Source: Altererythrobacter sp. (GTDB taxonomy: Bacteria; Pseudomonadota; Alphaproteobacteria; Sphingomonadales; Sphingomonadaceae). Taken from it: 64,000 nt of DNA. Location of the stretch: assembly GCA_017308255.1 (NCBI GenBank), contig JAFKFN010000018.1:1-64000 (forward strand), given 5' to 3'. Positions 1-11,915 of this stretch are shown one piece after another. The notes beneath the pieces were generated by a model. That model searched no databases and was not told where the DNA came from. It saw nothing but the letters and a program-made list of their open reading frames with translations. Each line of letters starts with the position of its first letter. Within the stretch, counting starts at the first letter, position 1. A program made the translations under genes and the position numbers.

Positions 1-704
1 AGGCCGGTTGGCGCAGCTGGTCCGCGGGCCGGGCCGGCCGCGGCGCCGGTGTTCGAGGCCACGAGCTTGACCCACAGGCCCTTGTCATCCTTGAAGTAGG
101 ACGTGTCGGACGCCTCGCGCAGCGCCGCCAGGCTGCTCTGCTGCGTTCCCGCCGCGGCATTGGTGAAGCCCGGCAGCTCGAAGATCACCGAAGAGCCGTT
201 ATCCATCTCCGTCAGCGAAAGGGACAAGGCGTCGCGGGCGGTTTCCACCCTCACCTCGGCGCCGCTGCGCACCGTGGTCTGCCCGGTGTATTCCCACCGC
301 CTGCCGTTGCGGCTGAGCATGATCGGATCGGCAATGGGTTCACTGCCGAACCCCATGTTCCCGCCGAGGTTGAAGTAGCCGAAGTCACCCCGGCACACGG
401 CCGCGTTCCAGTCGGGCTTGATCTCGCAGGCCTGTTCGTCGGACGCGATGCCGTTGTCGAGGACGATATAGGCATTGCGGACACCGCTGACCGAACCGTC
501 CTTGTCATGGATGGTCGCGCCTCTCCAGGAATTGCCCCGCCCGAAATCGGACGCCCACCGGCGCACCACCTGAGGGAAGCTGACCGGCTTGGCGTTGACG
601 AACTTGGCCCCTTCGATGGCGTTCTCGGTGCTCATCCCGAAGCTGGTGTACATCAGGTAAGACAAGGCCGAGGCATCGCGCGTGTCGTTGGGCTGGCTCG
701 CGAA
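1..704 (-). CDS. CEMIP/G8-type hyaluronidase-like protein, internal fragment
   Basis: The minus strand is open through this stretch and encodes a coherent protein without a start or stop. It contains the pattern DKDGSVSG followed by CEIKPDWNAAVC, which I recognise from the region after the G8 domain in CEMIP/TMEM2-like cell-surface hyaluronidases and their bacterial relatives. Such proteins are usually large and exported. The C-terminal part lies beyond the left edge. The N-terminal part is missing: upstream of about position 704 the same strand is antisense to a MarR gene. This is a gene fragment, caused either by the window edge plus a rearrangement or by an assembly join. The family call is from memory of the motif; an enzymatic role is not shown. 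Confidence 0.5.
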
Positions 705-1040
705 GTGGGCGATTCGGGGATCACGCCGCTGCGGTTTTCGATTCTCGAAGTCATCGGGCGCAATCCCGGCTTGCAGCAGATGCAGCTCGCTTCGGCCCTG
801 GCGCTGTCGCGGCCGGCCACGACGCTGGAACTGGACTTCTGGGAAAACCGCGGGTGCATCGAGCGCCGGACACTGCCCGAGGATCGGCGTTCTTTCGGCG
901 TATATCCGACCAGCCTGGGCGTGAGCGAACTGGAGCGGCTGGGCGCCATCTTCCGGCGGGTCGAAGCGATATTTACCTCCCAGCTGACCGAAGCCGAAGG
1001 CATCGAGCTTCGGCGGCTGCTGAAGAAGATTCATCTCTAG
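705..1040 (+). pseudogene. MarR-family regulator, 5'-truncated
   Basis: About 110 residues of a MarR winged-helix regulator are present, from the end of helix 1 (SGITPLRFSILEVIGRNPG) through the recognition helix (ALALSRPATTLELDFWENRG) and the wing (ERRTLPEDRRSFGVYPT) to the C-terminal dimerisation helix. The first 30 to 40 residues that normally form the dimer interface are absent. The frame is open back to position 507, but that upstream part is antisense to the hyaluronidase-like gene and looks nothing like MarR. An in-frame GTG at 705 is the only plausible internal start, with no good ribosome site. I read this as a broken gene or a chimeric join. Confidence 0.6.
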
Positions 1041-1060
1041 AACCGGTCGCCCGAGGAAGA

Positions 1061-1080
1061 GCGCAAGGGTTCCCTTGCGC
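1061..1080. terminator. hairpin between marR remnant and ligA
   Basis: Perfect inverted repeat: arms GCGCAAGGG and CCCTTGCGC around a two-base TT loop. It lies just past the stop codons of the two convergent genes (1040 and 1086). On the minus strand it is followed by a pyrimidine-rich TCTTCCTC, so it probably ends ligA transcription. Confidence 0.6.
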
Positions 1081-1085
1081 GCCGG

Positions 1086-3676
<2,591 letters not shown>

Positions 3677-3697
3677 GGCACCGGTTCTAGCGTCTCG

Positions 3698-4417
3698 TCA
3701 GGCGAGCGCCAGTATCGTCAGCGCCATTCGGGCGCGAAGGCGAAAGCCCAGGGCTTCGTAAAGCCGGATCGCGCCCGTGTTCCAGGCATAGCAATGCAGG
3801 AACGGCCGATCGCCCCGCGCGGCGAATCCGCGCATCACCCGGTGCATCAGCAGGGTGGCGAGCCCCTGCCCCCGGTACTCCGGCCAGGCGCACACGCCGC
3901 TGACTTCGGCCAGCCCCGGCAGCAGCATCCGCTCCCCCGCCATGGCCGCCAGCCGGCCGCCGATGCGAATGCCGTAGTAATCGCCATAGCGGTGGGTCAT
4001 GCTGCTCCACGGGCCGGGCTCGGTCCCACCGGCGAGTCCCGCCATCTCGCCCGCGTCGCCTTCGCCGAGCAGAACGATGCGCGGATCGTCGGCGTCGGGC
4101 ATCACGCCTTCGAACACCATCTGCACCAACTCACCCTCGCCCGCTAGGCGCGTGCCGCCAGGGGCCGGCCACGGCTCCCGCTCGATCACCGCGATACGGT
4201 CCTCGGGATCGCGCAACGTCGCAAGCAGCGCGGCCTGAGCCTCCTCGCCCATATCCTGTGCCACCGCGAACGGCCCATAAGCCGGATCGATCCGCACGGC
4301 TTTCCCACTGGCTATGGCAAGTCGTGCCTGCCGGCCGGTCAGCGCGTTCCATACCGGCCGGTCGAGAGGGTGGCTCACGCAGTACCCTCCCCGCGCCTGT
4401 TCGGCCGCCAGGCTCAC
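3698..4417 (-). CDS. GNAT-family N-acetyltransferase (FR47-like)
   Basis: 239 residues. The C-terminal half has the GNAT fold signature: motif A reads VSGVCAWPEYRGQGLATLLMHRVM, with the acetyl-CoA-binding R/Q-x-x-G-x-G/A loop as RGQGLA, and motif B as YAWNTGAIRLYEALGF. The N-terminal half is more variable, as in FR47-type enzymes. Start GTG at 4417 overlaps the recN stop (GTGA), placing it in the recN-ligA transcription unit. The substrate is unknown. Confidence 0.85.
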   Translation of the reverse strand: MSLAAEQARGGYCVSHPLDRPVWNALTGRQARLAIASGKAVRIDPAYGPFAVAQDMGEEAQAALLATLRDPEDRIAVIEREPWPAPGGTRLAGEGELVQMVFEGVMPDADDPRIVLLGEGDAGEMAGLAGGTEPGPWSSMTHRYGDYYGIRIGGRLAAMAGERMLLPGLAEVSGVCAWPEYRGQGLATLLMHRVMRGFAARGDRPFLHCYAWNTGAIRLYEALGFRLRARMALTILALA

Positions 4418-6078
4418 ACGCCCTCCAGCAGCCGATCCGCTTGCGCCCGTGCTTCGCTGGTGATTTCCGCGCCGGAGAGCATGCGGGCGATCTCTTCCTG
4501 CCGGCCGGCGGTGTCGAGCAGCGCGACGGAGGTGCGCGTCACGGTGCCTTCGCTGGACTTCTCGATCAGGTAATGCGTCACTCCGCGCGCGGCGACCTGG
4601 GGGGAGTGCGTCACCGCCAGCAGTTGGCCGCCGCTGGCCAGGCGCGCCAGCCGCTCACCGATCGCGCTGGCCACGGCGCCGCCCACGCCGCGGTCGATCT
4701 CGTCGAAGATGACCGTCGCCGCCCCGCCCTGCTCCGCCAGCGCCACCTTGAGCGCGAGGATGAAGCGCGACAGTTCCCCGCCGCTGGCGATCCGGTTCAG
4801 CGGCGCGAAATCGGCGCCGGGATTGGTGGCGATGAGGAATTCGACCGCATCGGTGCCATGGGCGCCCCAGCGTTCTTCCGGCAGCGCCGTCACCGCCGTG
4901 CGGAACCGCGCCGCGTCGAGCTTGAGCGGTGCCAGTTCGCCCGCCACCGCCGCATCGAGCCGCAGCGCCGCCGCCACGCGCTGTTCATGCAGCGCCTCGG
5001 CCTGGGTGCGATAGACGTGGCCGGCTTGCTCCGCCGCCTTTTCCAGCGCGCCGATCTCGGCATCGCCGGCTTCGATCGATTCCAGCCGGGCACGCAGCGT
5101 GCGCATCACGTCGGGCAGATCGTCGGGCTGGCAGCCGTGCTTGCGGGCCAGCGCGCGCAGTTCGAACAGGCGGCTTTCGATCCGGTCGAGCTCGGCGGGA
5201 TCGAAGGTCAGCGCCTCGCCCGCGCCGGCCAGCCTTTCTTCCGCCTCGCCCGCTTCGATCACCGCCCGGTCGAGCGCCGCCAGCGCCTCGGCAAGCAGGG
5301 TGTGCTCGCCCGCGATCCGGTCCAGCCGCCGCGCCGCGCCGCGCAACTGCGCCAGCGCCGAATCCGATCCGTCCCACAGCACCCGCAGCGCCTCGAGATC
5401 GCCGGACAGCTTCTCGCCCTTCTGCATGTCGGCGCGGGCCAGCGCGAGCCGTTCCTCCTCGCCGTGCTCCGGCTCGATCGCGGTCAGCTCCGCCAGATAG
5501 GCCAGCAGCAGATCCTCGTCGGCCTTGGCCTGCGCGATCCCGGCCCGCGCCGCGTCCAGCCGCGCCTGGGCGGCGCGCCACTTGGCCCAGGCGTCTTCCA
5601 CGCCCGCCACGTCGCTTGCCGCATAGCGATCGAGCAAGGCGCGGTGGCCGCGCGGATTGACCAGCCCGCGATCGTCATGCTGGCCATGCAGTTCCACCAG
5701 CGAGGGGGCGATTTCGCGCAGCAGGCCGGCGCTCACCGGCTGATCGTTGACCCATGCCTTCGATCCGCCGTCCGCCCGCACCCGCCGCCGCAGGATCAGC
5801 GGCTCGCCCGCCTCGATCTCCACTTCCGCTTCGCCCAGCGCCTGGCGCACGCCTTCGGGCAGCGCGGCGAATTCGAACGTGGCGGTGACGCTGGCCTGTT
5901 CCTCCCCCGCGCGGACCAGGCCGCTTTCGGCCCGCGCGCCCAGCACCAGCCCCAGCGCGTCGAGCAGGATCGACTTGCCCGCCCCGGTCTCGCCGGTGAG
6001 CACGCCGAGCCCCGGCCCGAAAGCCAGATCGAGCGCGTCGATCAGGACGACGTTGCGGATCGCGAGCGTGGTCAGCAT
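4414..6078 (-). CDS. recN: DNA repair protein RecN
   Basis: SMC-like ATPase that acts in double-strand break repair. The frame reaches upstream to 6132, but the family N-terminus MLTTLAIRNVVLIDALDL starts at the ATG at 6078, giving 554 residues, the usual length. Walker A is GETGAGKS near residue 31; the ABC signature appears as ASGGELSRF, Walker B as VIFDEIDRGVGG and the switch histidine in VTHSPQVAARG. A long coiled coil fills the centre. It follows bamD as in many alphaproteobacteria, although here a PilZ gene on the other strand lies between them. Confidence 0.95.
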   Translation of the reverse strand: MLTTLAIRNVVLIDALDLAFGPGLGVLTGETGAGKSILLDALGLVLGARAESGLVRAGEEQASVTATFEFAALPEGVRQALGEAEVEIEAGEPLILRRRVRADGGSKAWVNDQPVSAGLLREIAPSLVELHGQHDDRGLVNPRGHRALLDRYAASDVAGVEDAWAKWRAAQARLDAARAGIAQAKADEDLLLAYLAELTAIEPEHGEEERLALARADMQKGEKLSGDLEALRVLWDGSDSALAQLRGAARRLDRIAGEHTLLAEALAALDRAVIEAGEAEERLAGAGEALTFDPAELDRIESRLFELRALARKHGCQPDDLPDVMRTLRARLESIEAGDAEIGALEKAAEQAGHVYRTQAEALHEQRVAAALRLDAAVAGELAPLKLDAARFRTAVTALPEERWGAHGTDAVEFLIATNPGADFAPLNRIASGGELSRFILALKVALAEQGGAATVIFDEIDRGVGGAVASAIGERLARLASGGQLLAVTHSPQVAARGVTHYLIEKSSEGTVTRTSVALLDTAGRQEEIARMLSGAEITSEARAQADRLLEGV

Positions 6079-6208
6079 GGCGCGCGCCGGTATTACGGGA
6101 GCCGCCTTCCCCGCGCAACGCCGTGTCCCCAAGCCCTGCGGAAGGAAATTATTAACGAAGCTGTGACCTTATTCCTACGAGGGAAAGAGGGAAAGGGACC
6201 CTGGTTCG

Positions 6209-6535
6209 ATGGCCGTGTTCACCATTCGCGCTCGCAAGCGCTACGCCGTGCGGCAGGAAGTCAGCCTGCACAAGGCCGAAGGGCGGCGGACGCGGGGCCT
6301 GCTGATCGAGCTGTCTTCGGAAGGCTGCCGGATCAGCAACCTGAAGCGCGGCGAATGCGTGGCGGGCGACAGCGTGACGGTCGAAATCGGCGACGTGACC
6401 CTGCCGGGCCGCGTCTATTGGGCGCATGACGGCGTGGCCGGGGTTCGGCTCGACAACGCGCTGTTTGGCAGTCAGCTCGCCGATCTGGTGGCGATCGGGC
6501 GCTGCGAGCCAGAGATGGCCCGTTACGGCACCTGA
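6209..6535 (+). CDS. single-domain PilZ protein (c-di-GMP receptor)
   Basis: 108 residues forming one PilZ domain. The ligand-binding RxxxR is seen at R11-Y-A-V-R15; the second motif, normally D/NxSxxG, reads ELSSEG, with Glu in the first place. A purine-rich ribosome site (GAGGGAAAGAGGGAAAGGGA) precedes the ATG. It stands alone on the plus strand between the divergent recN and convergent bamD genes. Likely role is binding cyclic di-GMP and passing the signal to a partner protein. The first-position substitution may weaken binding but not necessarily abolish it. Confidence 0.88.
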   Translation: MAVFTIRARKRYAVRQEVSLHKAEGRRTRGLLIELSSEGCRISNLKRGECVAGDSVTVEIGDVTLPGRVYWAHDGVAGVRLDNALFGSQLADLVAIGRCEPEMARYGT

Positions 6536-6548
6536 GCGCCGGTAACCG

Positions 6549-7349
6549 TCAGCTCGCGGTGGCGTTGGGGGCGTATTGCTCCATCAGCCGATAAGCGCGC
6601 TGATACCACTTGCTGCCCGGATAATTGACCCCCAGCACGGCGGCATACTTCTTCGCTTCCGAAGGCAGGCCCAGCGCCAGGCTCGATTCCGTCAGGCGAT
6701 AGAGCGCTTCCGGCGCGTGGCTGGTGGTCTGGTATTTATCCACCACGTTCTGGAACCGGATCTCCGACGCCAGCCACTGCCCGGTGCGCTGGTAGAAGCG
6801 GCCGATCTGCATTTCCTTGCCGGCCAGGTGATCGTGCACCAGATCGACCTTGAGCGCGGCGTCGGCGGCATACTGGCTGCCGGGGAAACGGCGCTGCACG
6901 TCCTGCAGCGCGGTCAGCGCCTGCTCGGTGATCTTCTGGTCCCGGTCGACGTCGCTGATCTGCTCGTAATAATCCAGCGCCACCAGGTAATAGGCGTAAG
7001 GCGCGTCCTTGTTGCCGGGGTGGATCGAGATGAACCGCTGAGCGGTTTCGATCGACTTGTTGTAATCCTTGCGCAGGTAATAGGCGAACGCGCCCATCAA
7101 TTGCGCCCGGCGCGCCCAGACCGAATAAGGATGCTGCCGCTCCACCTCGTCGAACAGGGCGGCGGCGGTCTGCACGTCGCCGCGATCGAGCCGTTCCTTG
7201 GCCGCCGCGTAAAGCGATTCCGCGTCGCGGGCGACATAGCCCGTGTCGCGCGGGCCCTTGCGGCCGAGCGAGGCGCAGCCCGAGGTGAGCGTTAGCGCGG
7301 CCGCGGCGGTGGCGAGCATGGCGATCCGGAAGGGGGAGCGTGCGATCAT
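6549..7349 (-). CDS. bamD: outer membrane assembly factor BamD
   Basis: Essential lipoprotein of the BAM complex that inserts beta-barrel proteins in the outer membrane. 266 residues with signal peptide and lipobox TSGC, lipidated cysteine at residue 25. The body is a set of TPR-like repeats: AESLYAAAKERLDRGD, QTAAALFDEVERQHPYSVWARRAQLM, AFAYYLRKDYNKSIETAQRFI and so on. The YYEQISDVDRDQ segment is typical of the family. Transcribed toward recN. Confidence 0.95.
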   Translation of the reverse strand: MIARSPFRIAMLATAAAALTLTSGCASLGRKGPRDTGYVARDAESLYAAAKERLDRGDVQTAAALFDEVERQHPYSVWARRAQLMGAFAYYLRKDYNKSIETAQRFISIHPGNKDAPYAYYLVALDYYEQISDVDRDQKITEQALTALQDVQRRFPGSQYAADAALKVDLVHDHLAGKEMQIGRFYQRTGQWLASEIRFQNVVDKYQTTSHAPEALYRLTESSLALGLPSEAKKYAAVLGVNYPGSKWYQRAYRLMEQYAPNATAS

Positions 7350-7506
7350 GTGCCGCCTATAGCCAGCGCTCGGGTGAACGCCAAGTGAAGTGACACCGCC
7401 CTGCCCCGCCCGCTCGCGATCCGCCCATTACCCGTATTTTTACGTAGGCCGGCCTAAGACGCCGTTCAATCGTCCCGGGTATTTTACCTATAGGGGAGAA
7501 GCGACC

Positions 7507-10437
7507 TTGGCCGACCATGCCGCGAGCCTTGCGGAAGCGGCGCGGCGTGCAGCCGGGCCACACGATGAACTGACACTTCTGCGCGAAGCGATGGACCACA
7601 TGCACCTGGGCCTGTGCATGTTCGATCCCGACGATCGAATCGTGCTGTGCAACCGGCGCTACACGGAGATTCTCGACCTGCCCGCGGGCTCGATCGGCCC
7701 CGGCACCACCGGGCGCGAGCTGATCGGGCTGAGCATGGCCGCCGGGCATCGGCAGGGCGGCAAGGCGCCCGACCAGGCCCACCGCGAGTTGCAGGAAGCG
7801 ATAGCGGCCGCGGGCGACGAACCGCTTACCCTCGTGCGGGCCGGCCGCACCTATGCCGTCCGCAACCGCCGCACGCCCGGTGGCTTTTGCGTCAGCACCT
7901 GCGAGGACATCACGGCGCAAGTGGAAGCCGAAGCCGCCTCGCTGAAGAGCGAGCGCGGCTTGCGGGCGATGCTCGACGCGATGCCCGACTGCGTGAAGAT
8001 CTTCGACGAAGCCGGCACGCTGGTCTACATCAATCCGCACGGGCTCGAGCTGCTCCAGGCGCCGAGCCTGGAGGCCCTGCTTTCGACGCCCGGCTATGTC
8101 CCCGTGCCGCCCGAGTATCTCGACGGCTGCCTGGATGTGCACCGGCGGGTGATCGCCGGCGAGACGGTGGTCTGGACATACGAAGTCATCGGATTGGCCG
8201 GGCGCCGCCGCCACGTGGAAGCCCACGCCGTGCCTTTCCGCATGCCGGACGGCGCCACGGCGCACATGTGCATCTCGCGCGATGTGAACGAGCGCATCGA
8301 GGCGGAACAGGCGCTGCGCCGCAACGAGGAGCGCCTGCGGCTGGTCCAGGAAGCGACCGGGCTCGCCGAATTCCAGACCACGCCGAACGGGATCAGCTCC
8401 TACTCCAGCCGCTTCTTCGAACAGGTCGGCCTGCCCGTCCGGGAAGGGGAGATAACGTTCCCCGAGTGGCTGGAATCGGTCTATCCCGACGATCGCGAGC
8501 GACTGGCCGCGTCCGTCCTCCACGCCATGCGCAACGAGGACCGGCTGGAGGCGGAGTTCCGGATCATCCACGGAGACACCGGCGAAATCCGCTGGCTTTC
8601 CACCCATTGCGCGATCGAACGCGACAGCGGCGGGATGCCGACGCGCACCATCGGCGCGCATCTCGACATCACCGAGCGCAAGCGGGCGGAGGAAGCCCTG
8701 CGCGAAAGCGAGGAGCGCTTCCGCCTGGCGGCCGAGGCGGCCGGCCTGGGCGTGTGGGATTACGACCTGGCCGATGGCCGGCGCGAATGGTCCGGCCGCC
8801 TGCGGGACATCTTCGGCCTGACCGAAGAGGTGGAGCCCAGCCTGGAAGTCGCCGAAGCCTGCATCCATCCGGCCGATCGCGCCCGGTTCATGCGCACGCT
8901 GCGTTCGGCCCGTTCGGCCGATATCGGGCGGTTCGAAGTCTCCATCCGCATCCTGCGCGCCTGTGACGGCGCCGAACGGTGGGTGACGATGAACGGCTGG
9001 CGCATCTACAAGACCGGCAGCAAGCTGCAGCGCATCATCCTGACGGTGCGCGACGTGACCGAGGAGAAGACGGCGGAAGAGCGCGTGCGCTGGAGCGCCA
9101 GCCACGATCCGCTGACCCGGCTGGCCAACCGCAGCCTGTTTTCCGAAAAGCTCGACCAGGCTATCCGCGCCGCTTCGGCCACCGACACGACGGTGGGCCT
9201 GCTGCTGCTCGACCTCGATCATTTCAAGCAGATCAACGATACCCTGGGGCACGATGCGGGGGACCGGCTGCTCGCCCTTTTCGGGGAGAGGCTGCGCGCG
9301 GGCGTGCGGGCCTGCGACACCGTGGCCCGGCTGGGCGGCGACGAATTCGCCGTGGTGCTGCCCGGGATCGACGGCGAACCCGATCTCATGCGCCTGACCC
9401 GATCGATCCAGCAGCGGCTGCTGGAGCCGTTCGCGCACGGAGGGCAACTGCTCGATTGCCGGGTCAGCCTGGGCGCCAGCGTGTTTCCGCTGCACGGGCG
9501 CACGCCGGCCGAACTGCTCAAGAACGCCGATATCGCCCTTTACGCGGCGAAGGCGGCCGGCCGCGCCTCGCTGGCGATGTTCGAGCCGCGCATGCGCGAA
9601 GGCGCACACCGCCGCGCGGCGATGGTCGACCTGGCGCGCAGCGCCATCGCCGACCATCGCATCGTGCCTTATTACCAGCCCAAGCTGAACCTGAATTCGC
9701 GCAAGCTGGTGGGCTTCGAAGCGCTGCTTCGCTGGCGCACGCCGCAAGGGCGGATCGCGCCGCCCGCGGCGCTGGAAGCGGCGTTCGAGGATCTCGAGGT
9801 CGCCGCCCAGCTCAGCGACCGCATGGTGGAGCGCGTGATCGCCGACGTGCGCCATTGGCTCGATCGCGGGGTTGCCTTCGACCATGTCGCGATCAACGCT
9901 TCGGCGGCGGAGCTGCGGCGGGACGATTTCGCCGAGCGGCTGCTCGACGCGCTGCGCCGGGCGGATGTGCCCACGCGCTGCATCCAGCTGGAAGTGACCG
10001 AGACGGTGTTCCTGGGCCGCGGCGCCGAATACGTGCACCGCGCGCTGGCCCTGCTGAGCGCGCGCGGGGTCCAGATCGCGCTCGACGATTTCGGCACCGG
10101 CTATGCCTCGCTGCGCCACCTCAAGCAGTTTCCGGTGGACATCATCAAGGTGGACCAGAGCTTCGTACGCGACATGAACCGCGATCCGGGCGACGAGGCT
10201 ATCGTGCGCGCGGTCATCAACCTGGGCCGCTCGCTGGGCATCCGGGTCGTCGCGGAAGGCATTGAGACGGAAGCGCAGGCGGCGCGGCTGATCGACCTGC
10301 GCTGCGATATCGGCCAGGGCTTCCTGTTCTCGCGCGCGGTTCCGGCGCGGCGCGTGCCGGCGCTGGCCGCGCGCTGGGGCGATGCCCCGCAATCCGCCGC
10401 CCGGCCGGGCCTGCGGCTGGTCGCCAGCCGGAGCTGA
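7507..10437 (+). CDS. PAS(x4)-GGDEF-EAL cyclic-di-GMP enzyme
   Basis: About 976 residues from the TTG at 7507, which sits 8 bases after a TAGGGGAGA ribosome site; an upstream GTG at 7390 in the same frame is less likely. Four PAS sensor domains (about 20-130, 145-265, 271-395, 398-520) precede a diguanylate cyclase domain with intact GGDEF at 610-614 and an RxxD inhibitory site (RACD) five residues before it. The EAL phosphodiesterase domain (about 711-964) keeps E738-A-L, the Asn of AINAS, ETE, DDFGTG, KVD, EGIE and QGF, so it could be catalytic. No membrane segment, so a cytoplasmic dual-function enzyme. Ligand of the PAS domains unknown. Confidence 0.9.
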   Translation: MADHAASLAEAARRAAGPHDELTLLREAMDHMHLGLCMFDPDDRIVLCNRRYTEILDLPAGSIGPGTTGRELIGLSMAAGHRQGGKAPDQAHRELQEAIAAAGDEPLTLVRAGRTYAVRNRRTPGGFCVSTCEDITAQVEAEAASLKSERGLRAMLDAMPDCVKIFDEAGTLVYINPHGLELLQAPSLEALLSTPGYVPVPPEYLDGCLDVHRRVIAGETVVWTYEVIGLAGRRRHVEAHAVPFRMPDGATAHMCISRDVNERIEAEQALRRNEERLRLVQEATGLAEFQTTPNGISSYSSRFFEQVGLPVREGEITFPEWLESVYPDDRERLAASVLHAMRNEDRLEAEFRIIHGDTGEIRWLSTHCAIERDSGGMPTRTIGAHLDITERKRAEEALRESEERFRLAAEAAGLGVWDYDLADGRREWSGRLRDIFGLTEEVEPSLEVAEACIHPADRARFMRTLRSARSADIGRFEVSIRILRACDGAERWVTMNGWRIYKTGSKLQRIILTVRDVTEEKTAEERVRWSASHDPLTRLANRSLFSEKLDQAIRAASATDTTVGLLLLDLDHFKQINDTLGHDAGDRLLALFGERLRAGVRACDTVARLGGDEFAVVLPGIDGEPDLMRLTRSIQQRLLEPFAHGGQLLDCRVSLGASVFPLHGRTPAELLKNADIALYAAKAAGRASLAMFEPRMREGAHRRAAMVDLARSAIADHRIVPYYQPKLNLNSRKLVGFEALLRWRTPQGRIAPPAALEAAFEDLEVAAQLSDRMVERVIADVRHWLDRGVAFDHVAINASAAELRRDDFAERLLDALRRADVPTRCIQLEVTETVFLGRGAEYVHRALALLSARGVQIALDDFGTGYASLRHLKQFPVDIIKVDQSFVRDMNRDPGDEAIVRAVINLGRSLGIRVVAEGIETEAQAARLIDLRCDIGQGFLFSRAVPARRVPALAARWGDAPQSAARPGLRLVASRS

Positions 10438-10445
10438 GCGCTACC

Positions 10446-11363
10446 CTATTCCCAGAAGGCGACCGTCCGCACTTCGATGCTCTCGCGAATTTTCGCGTCG
10501 GCGAAGCTCGGATCGTGGAACGCGGTGTGCGGGCAGCGCCAGGTGCGCGAATGATCGCTGTCGTGGAACTTGAACAGCAGCGCGTCGTCACGCCCCATGC
10601 AGGAGAAATACCACCAGCGATGCCCGGGGTGATAGCTGGGGATCGTCGCCGCGATCATCCCCTCTTCGCCTTCAACCGGCGCGGTCAGCGCGTCCCCTTC
10701 AGGAAAGCTGTCGACGATGAACAGGGTGTTGGATTTCTCTTCCCCGCCGAAGCTGGTCCGGCCGTCGCACAGCGCCAGCGGCACGTCCTGCGGCGGCGGG
10801 GAGAAGGTGCGCCAGTAGGAACTGATCAGGAAGCGCTTGTAGCCCGGGCCATCGGGGAAATTCTTGCGATAGGTGAAATCGGCCATGCGGCGCGAGGTGG
10901 GCGTGTTGAGATCGATGTGCGCTTCGCCCGCCGGCGGCTGGATGCCGCCCGAATGGGTATAGTTCTCCGCCTTTTCCTCCGCCCGCGCGGTCAGGTCGGC
11001 GCTGGTGCGGATCATCCAGCCGCGCGCCACCACTTTGTCCGCCCCGGTGAGCTGGCGGACATGTTCCTCCACCTCGCGCTCATAGATCCGGTCCACTTCC
11101 GCCTTGTCGTGGAAGTCCGTCACCGCCGTGGGCTGCGTGGCGATGCGGAAGCCGTGCACGTCGAGCTGGAAATGATCGCGGATCGGCATCGCATCGCGCA
11201 CCACGACGCGGTGATCCGAGTACGTGCCGGTATTGATCTCCGCCCCCTGGCTCACATAGCGGCGGGTCACGAAATTGCCCGGATCGACATAGCGAATCAT
11301 CGCTTCGACCTCGCGCGCGCTGTCTTCGATATCGTCGAACCGCGATGGGGCGGCGGTGGCCAT
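10446..11363 (-). CDS. CmcJ/AsaB/NvfI-family oxygenase-like protein
   Basis: 305 residues. The C-terminal FHDSDHSRTWRCPHTAFHDPSF and RESIEVRTVAFWE resemble the CmcJ/AsaB/GA4-desaturase family, which is distantly related to 2-oxoglutarate/iron oxygenases and is best known from fungal and actinobacterial secondary metabolism. A good ribosome site (GGAGAGG, five bases) precedes the ATG at 11363. No signal peptide. It is transcribed away from a cluster of secreted proteins (11530 onward). Which reaction it performs cannot be told from sequence. Confidence 0.75.
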   Translation of the reverse strand: MATAAPSRFDDIEDSAREVEAMIRYVDPGNFVTRRYVSQGAEINTGTYSDHRVVVRDAMPIRDHFQLDVHGFRIATQPTAVTDFHDKAEVDRIYEREVEEHVRQLTGADKVVARGWMIRTSADLTARAEEKAENYTHSGGIQPPAGEAHIDLNTPTSRRMADFTYRKNFPDGPGYKRFLISSYWRTFSPPPQDVPLALCDGRTSFGGEEKSNTLFIVDSFPEGDALTAPVEGEEGMIAATIPSYHPGHRWWYFSCMGRDDALLFKFHDSDHSRTWRCPHTAFHDPSFADAKIRESIEVRTVAFWE

Positions 11364-11529
11364 CGGAACCTCTCCAAAAACCGATTCTCTTCTCGCCGGC
11401 AGCTTGCCACGGCCGCGCCGCGCGCGGCAAGCGCGGGCGGCGCGGACAGGATCAATTTCGGCGGGTGACGAACGCGATTCGCAGTGCCACTATGCACGCC
11501 AGAGCCGATAACGGCCGGGAGAAGGATGC

Positions 11530-11904
11530 ATGCGGAAATACCTCGCGCTGGCCACAGCGTTGGCTGTGGCCGTGCCCGCCGGGCAGGCCCAGGCCCATCA
11601 CAGCTTCGCCATGTTCGACCAGTCGAAGGAAGTGACGGTTACCGGCACCGTGCGGCAGTTCCAGTGGACCAATCCGCATTCCTATATCCAGCTCATGGCC
11701 AAGGACGCTTCCGGCAAGGATGTCGAATGGAGCATGGAGATGGGCGCGCCGATGTATCTCTATGCGCGCGGCTGGCGGCCTTCGACGCTGAAGGTGGGGA
11801 TGCTGGTCAGCATCAGGATCAATCCCTTGCGCAACGGCAAGCCCGGCGGCGTCGTGATCGACGTGACTACGCCCGATGGCAAGGCCATCGGGAAGAACAC
11901 GTGA
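11530..11904 (+). CDS. DUF6152 family secreted protein
   Basis: 124 residues with a signal peptide cleaved near AQA-HH. The mature start HHSFAMFDQSKEVTVTGTVRQFQWTNPHSYIQL is the hallmark of DUF6152, a small OB-like periplasmic family of unknown role. It is the first gene of a three-gene run on the plus strand, and its stop overlaps a possible GTG start of the next gene. The HH near the mature N-terminus could bind metal, but that is inference. Confidence 0.88.
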   Translation: MRKYLALATALAVAVPAGQAQAHHSFAMFDQSKEVTVTGTVRQFQWTNPHSYIQLMAKDASGKDVEWSMEMGAPMYLYARGWRPSTLKVGMLVSIRINPLRNGKPGGVVIDVTTPDGKAIGKNT

Positions 11905-11915
11905 AGGCGCGCCCG

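Noticed and set aside
7357..10392. A 1011-codon open frame antisense to the PAS-GGDEF-EAL gene
   Set aside because: It is a by-product of high-GC codon usage; it has no family features and the sense strand encodes clear domains.
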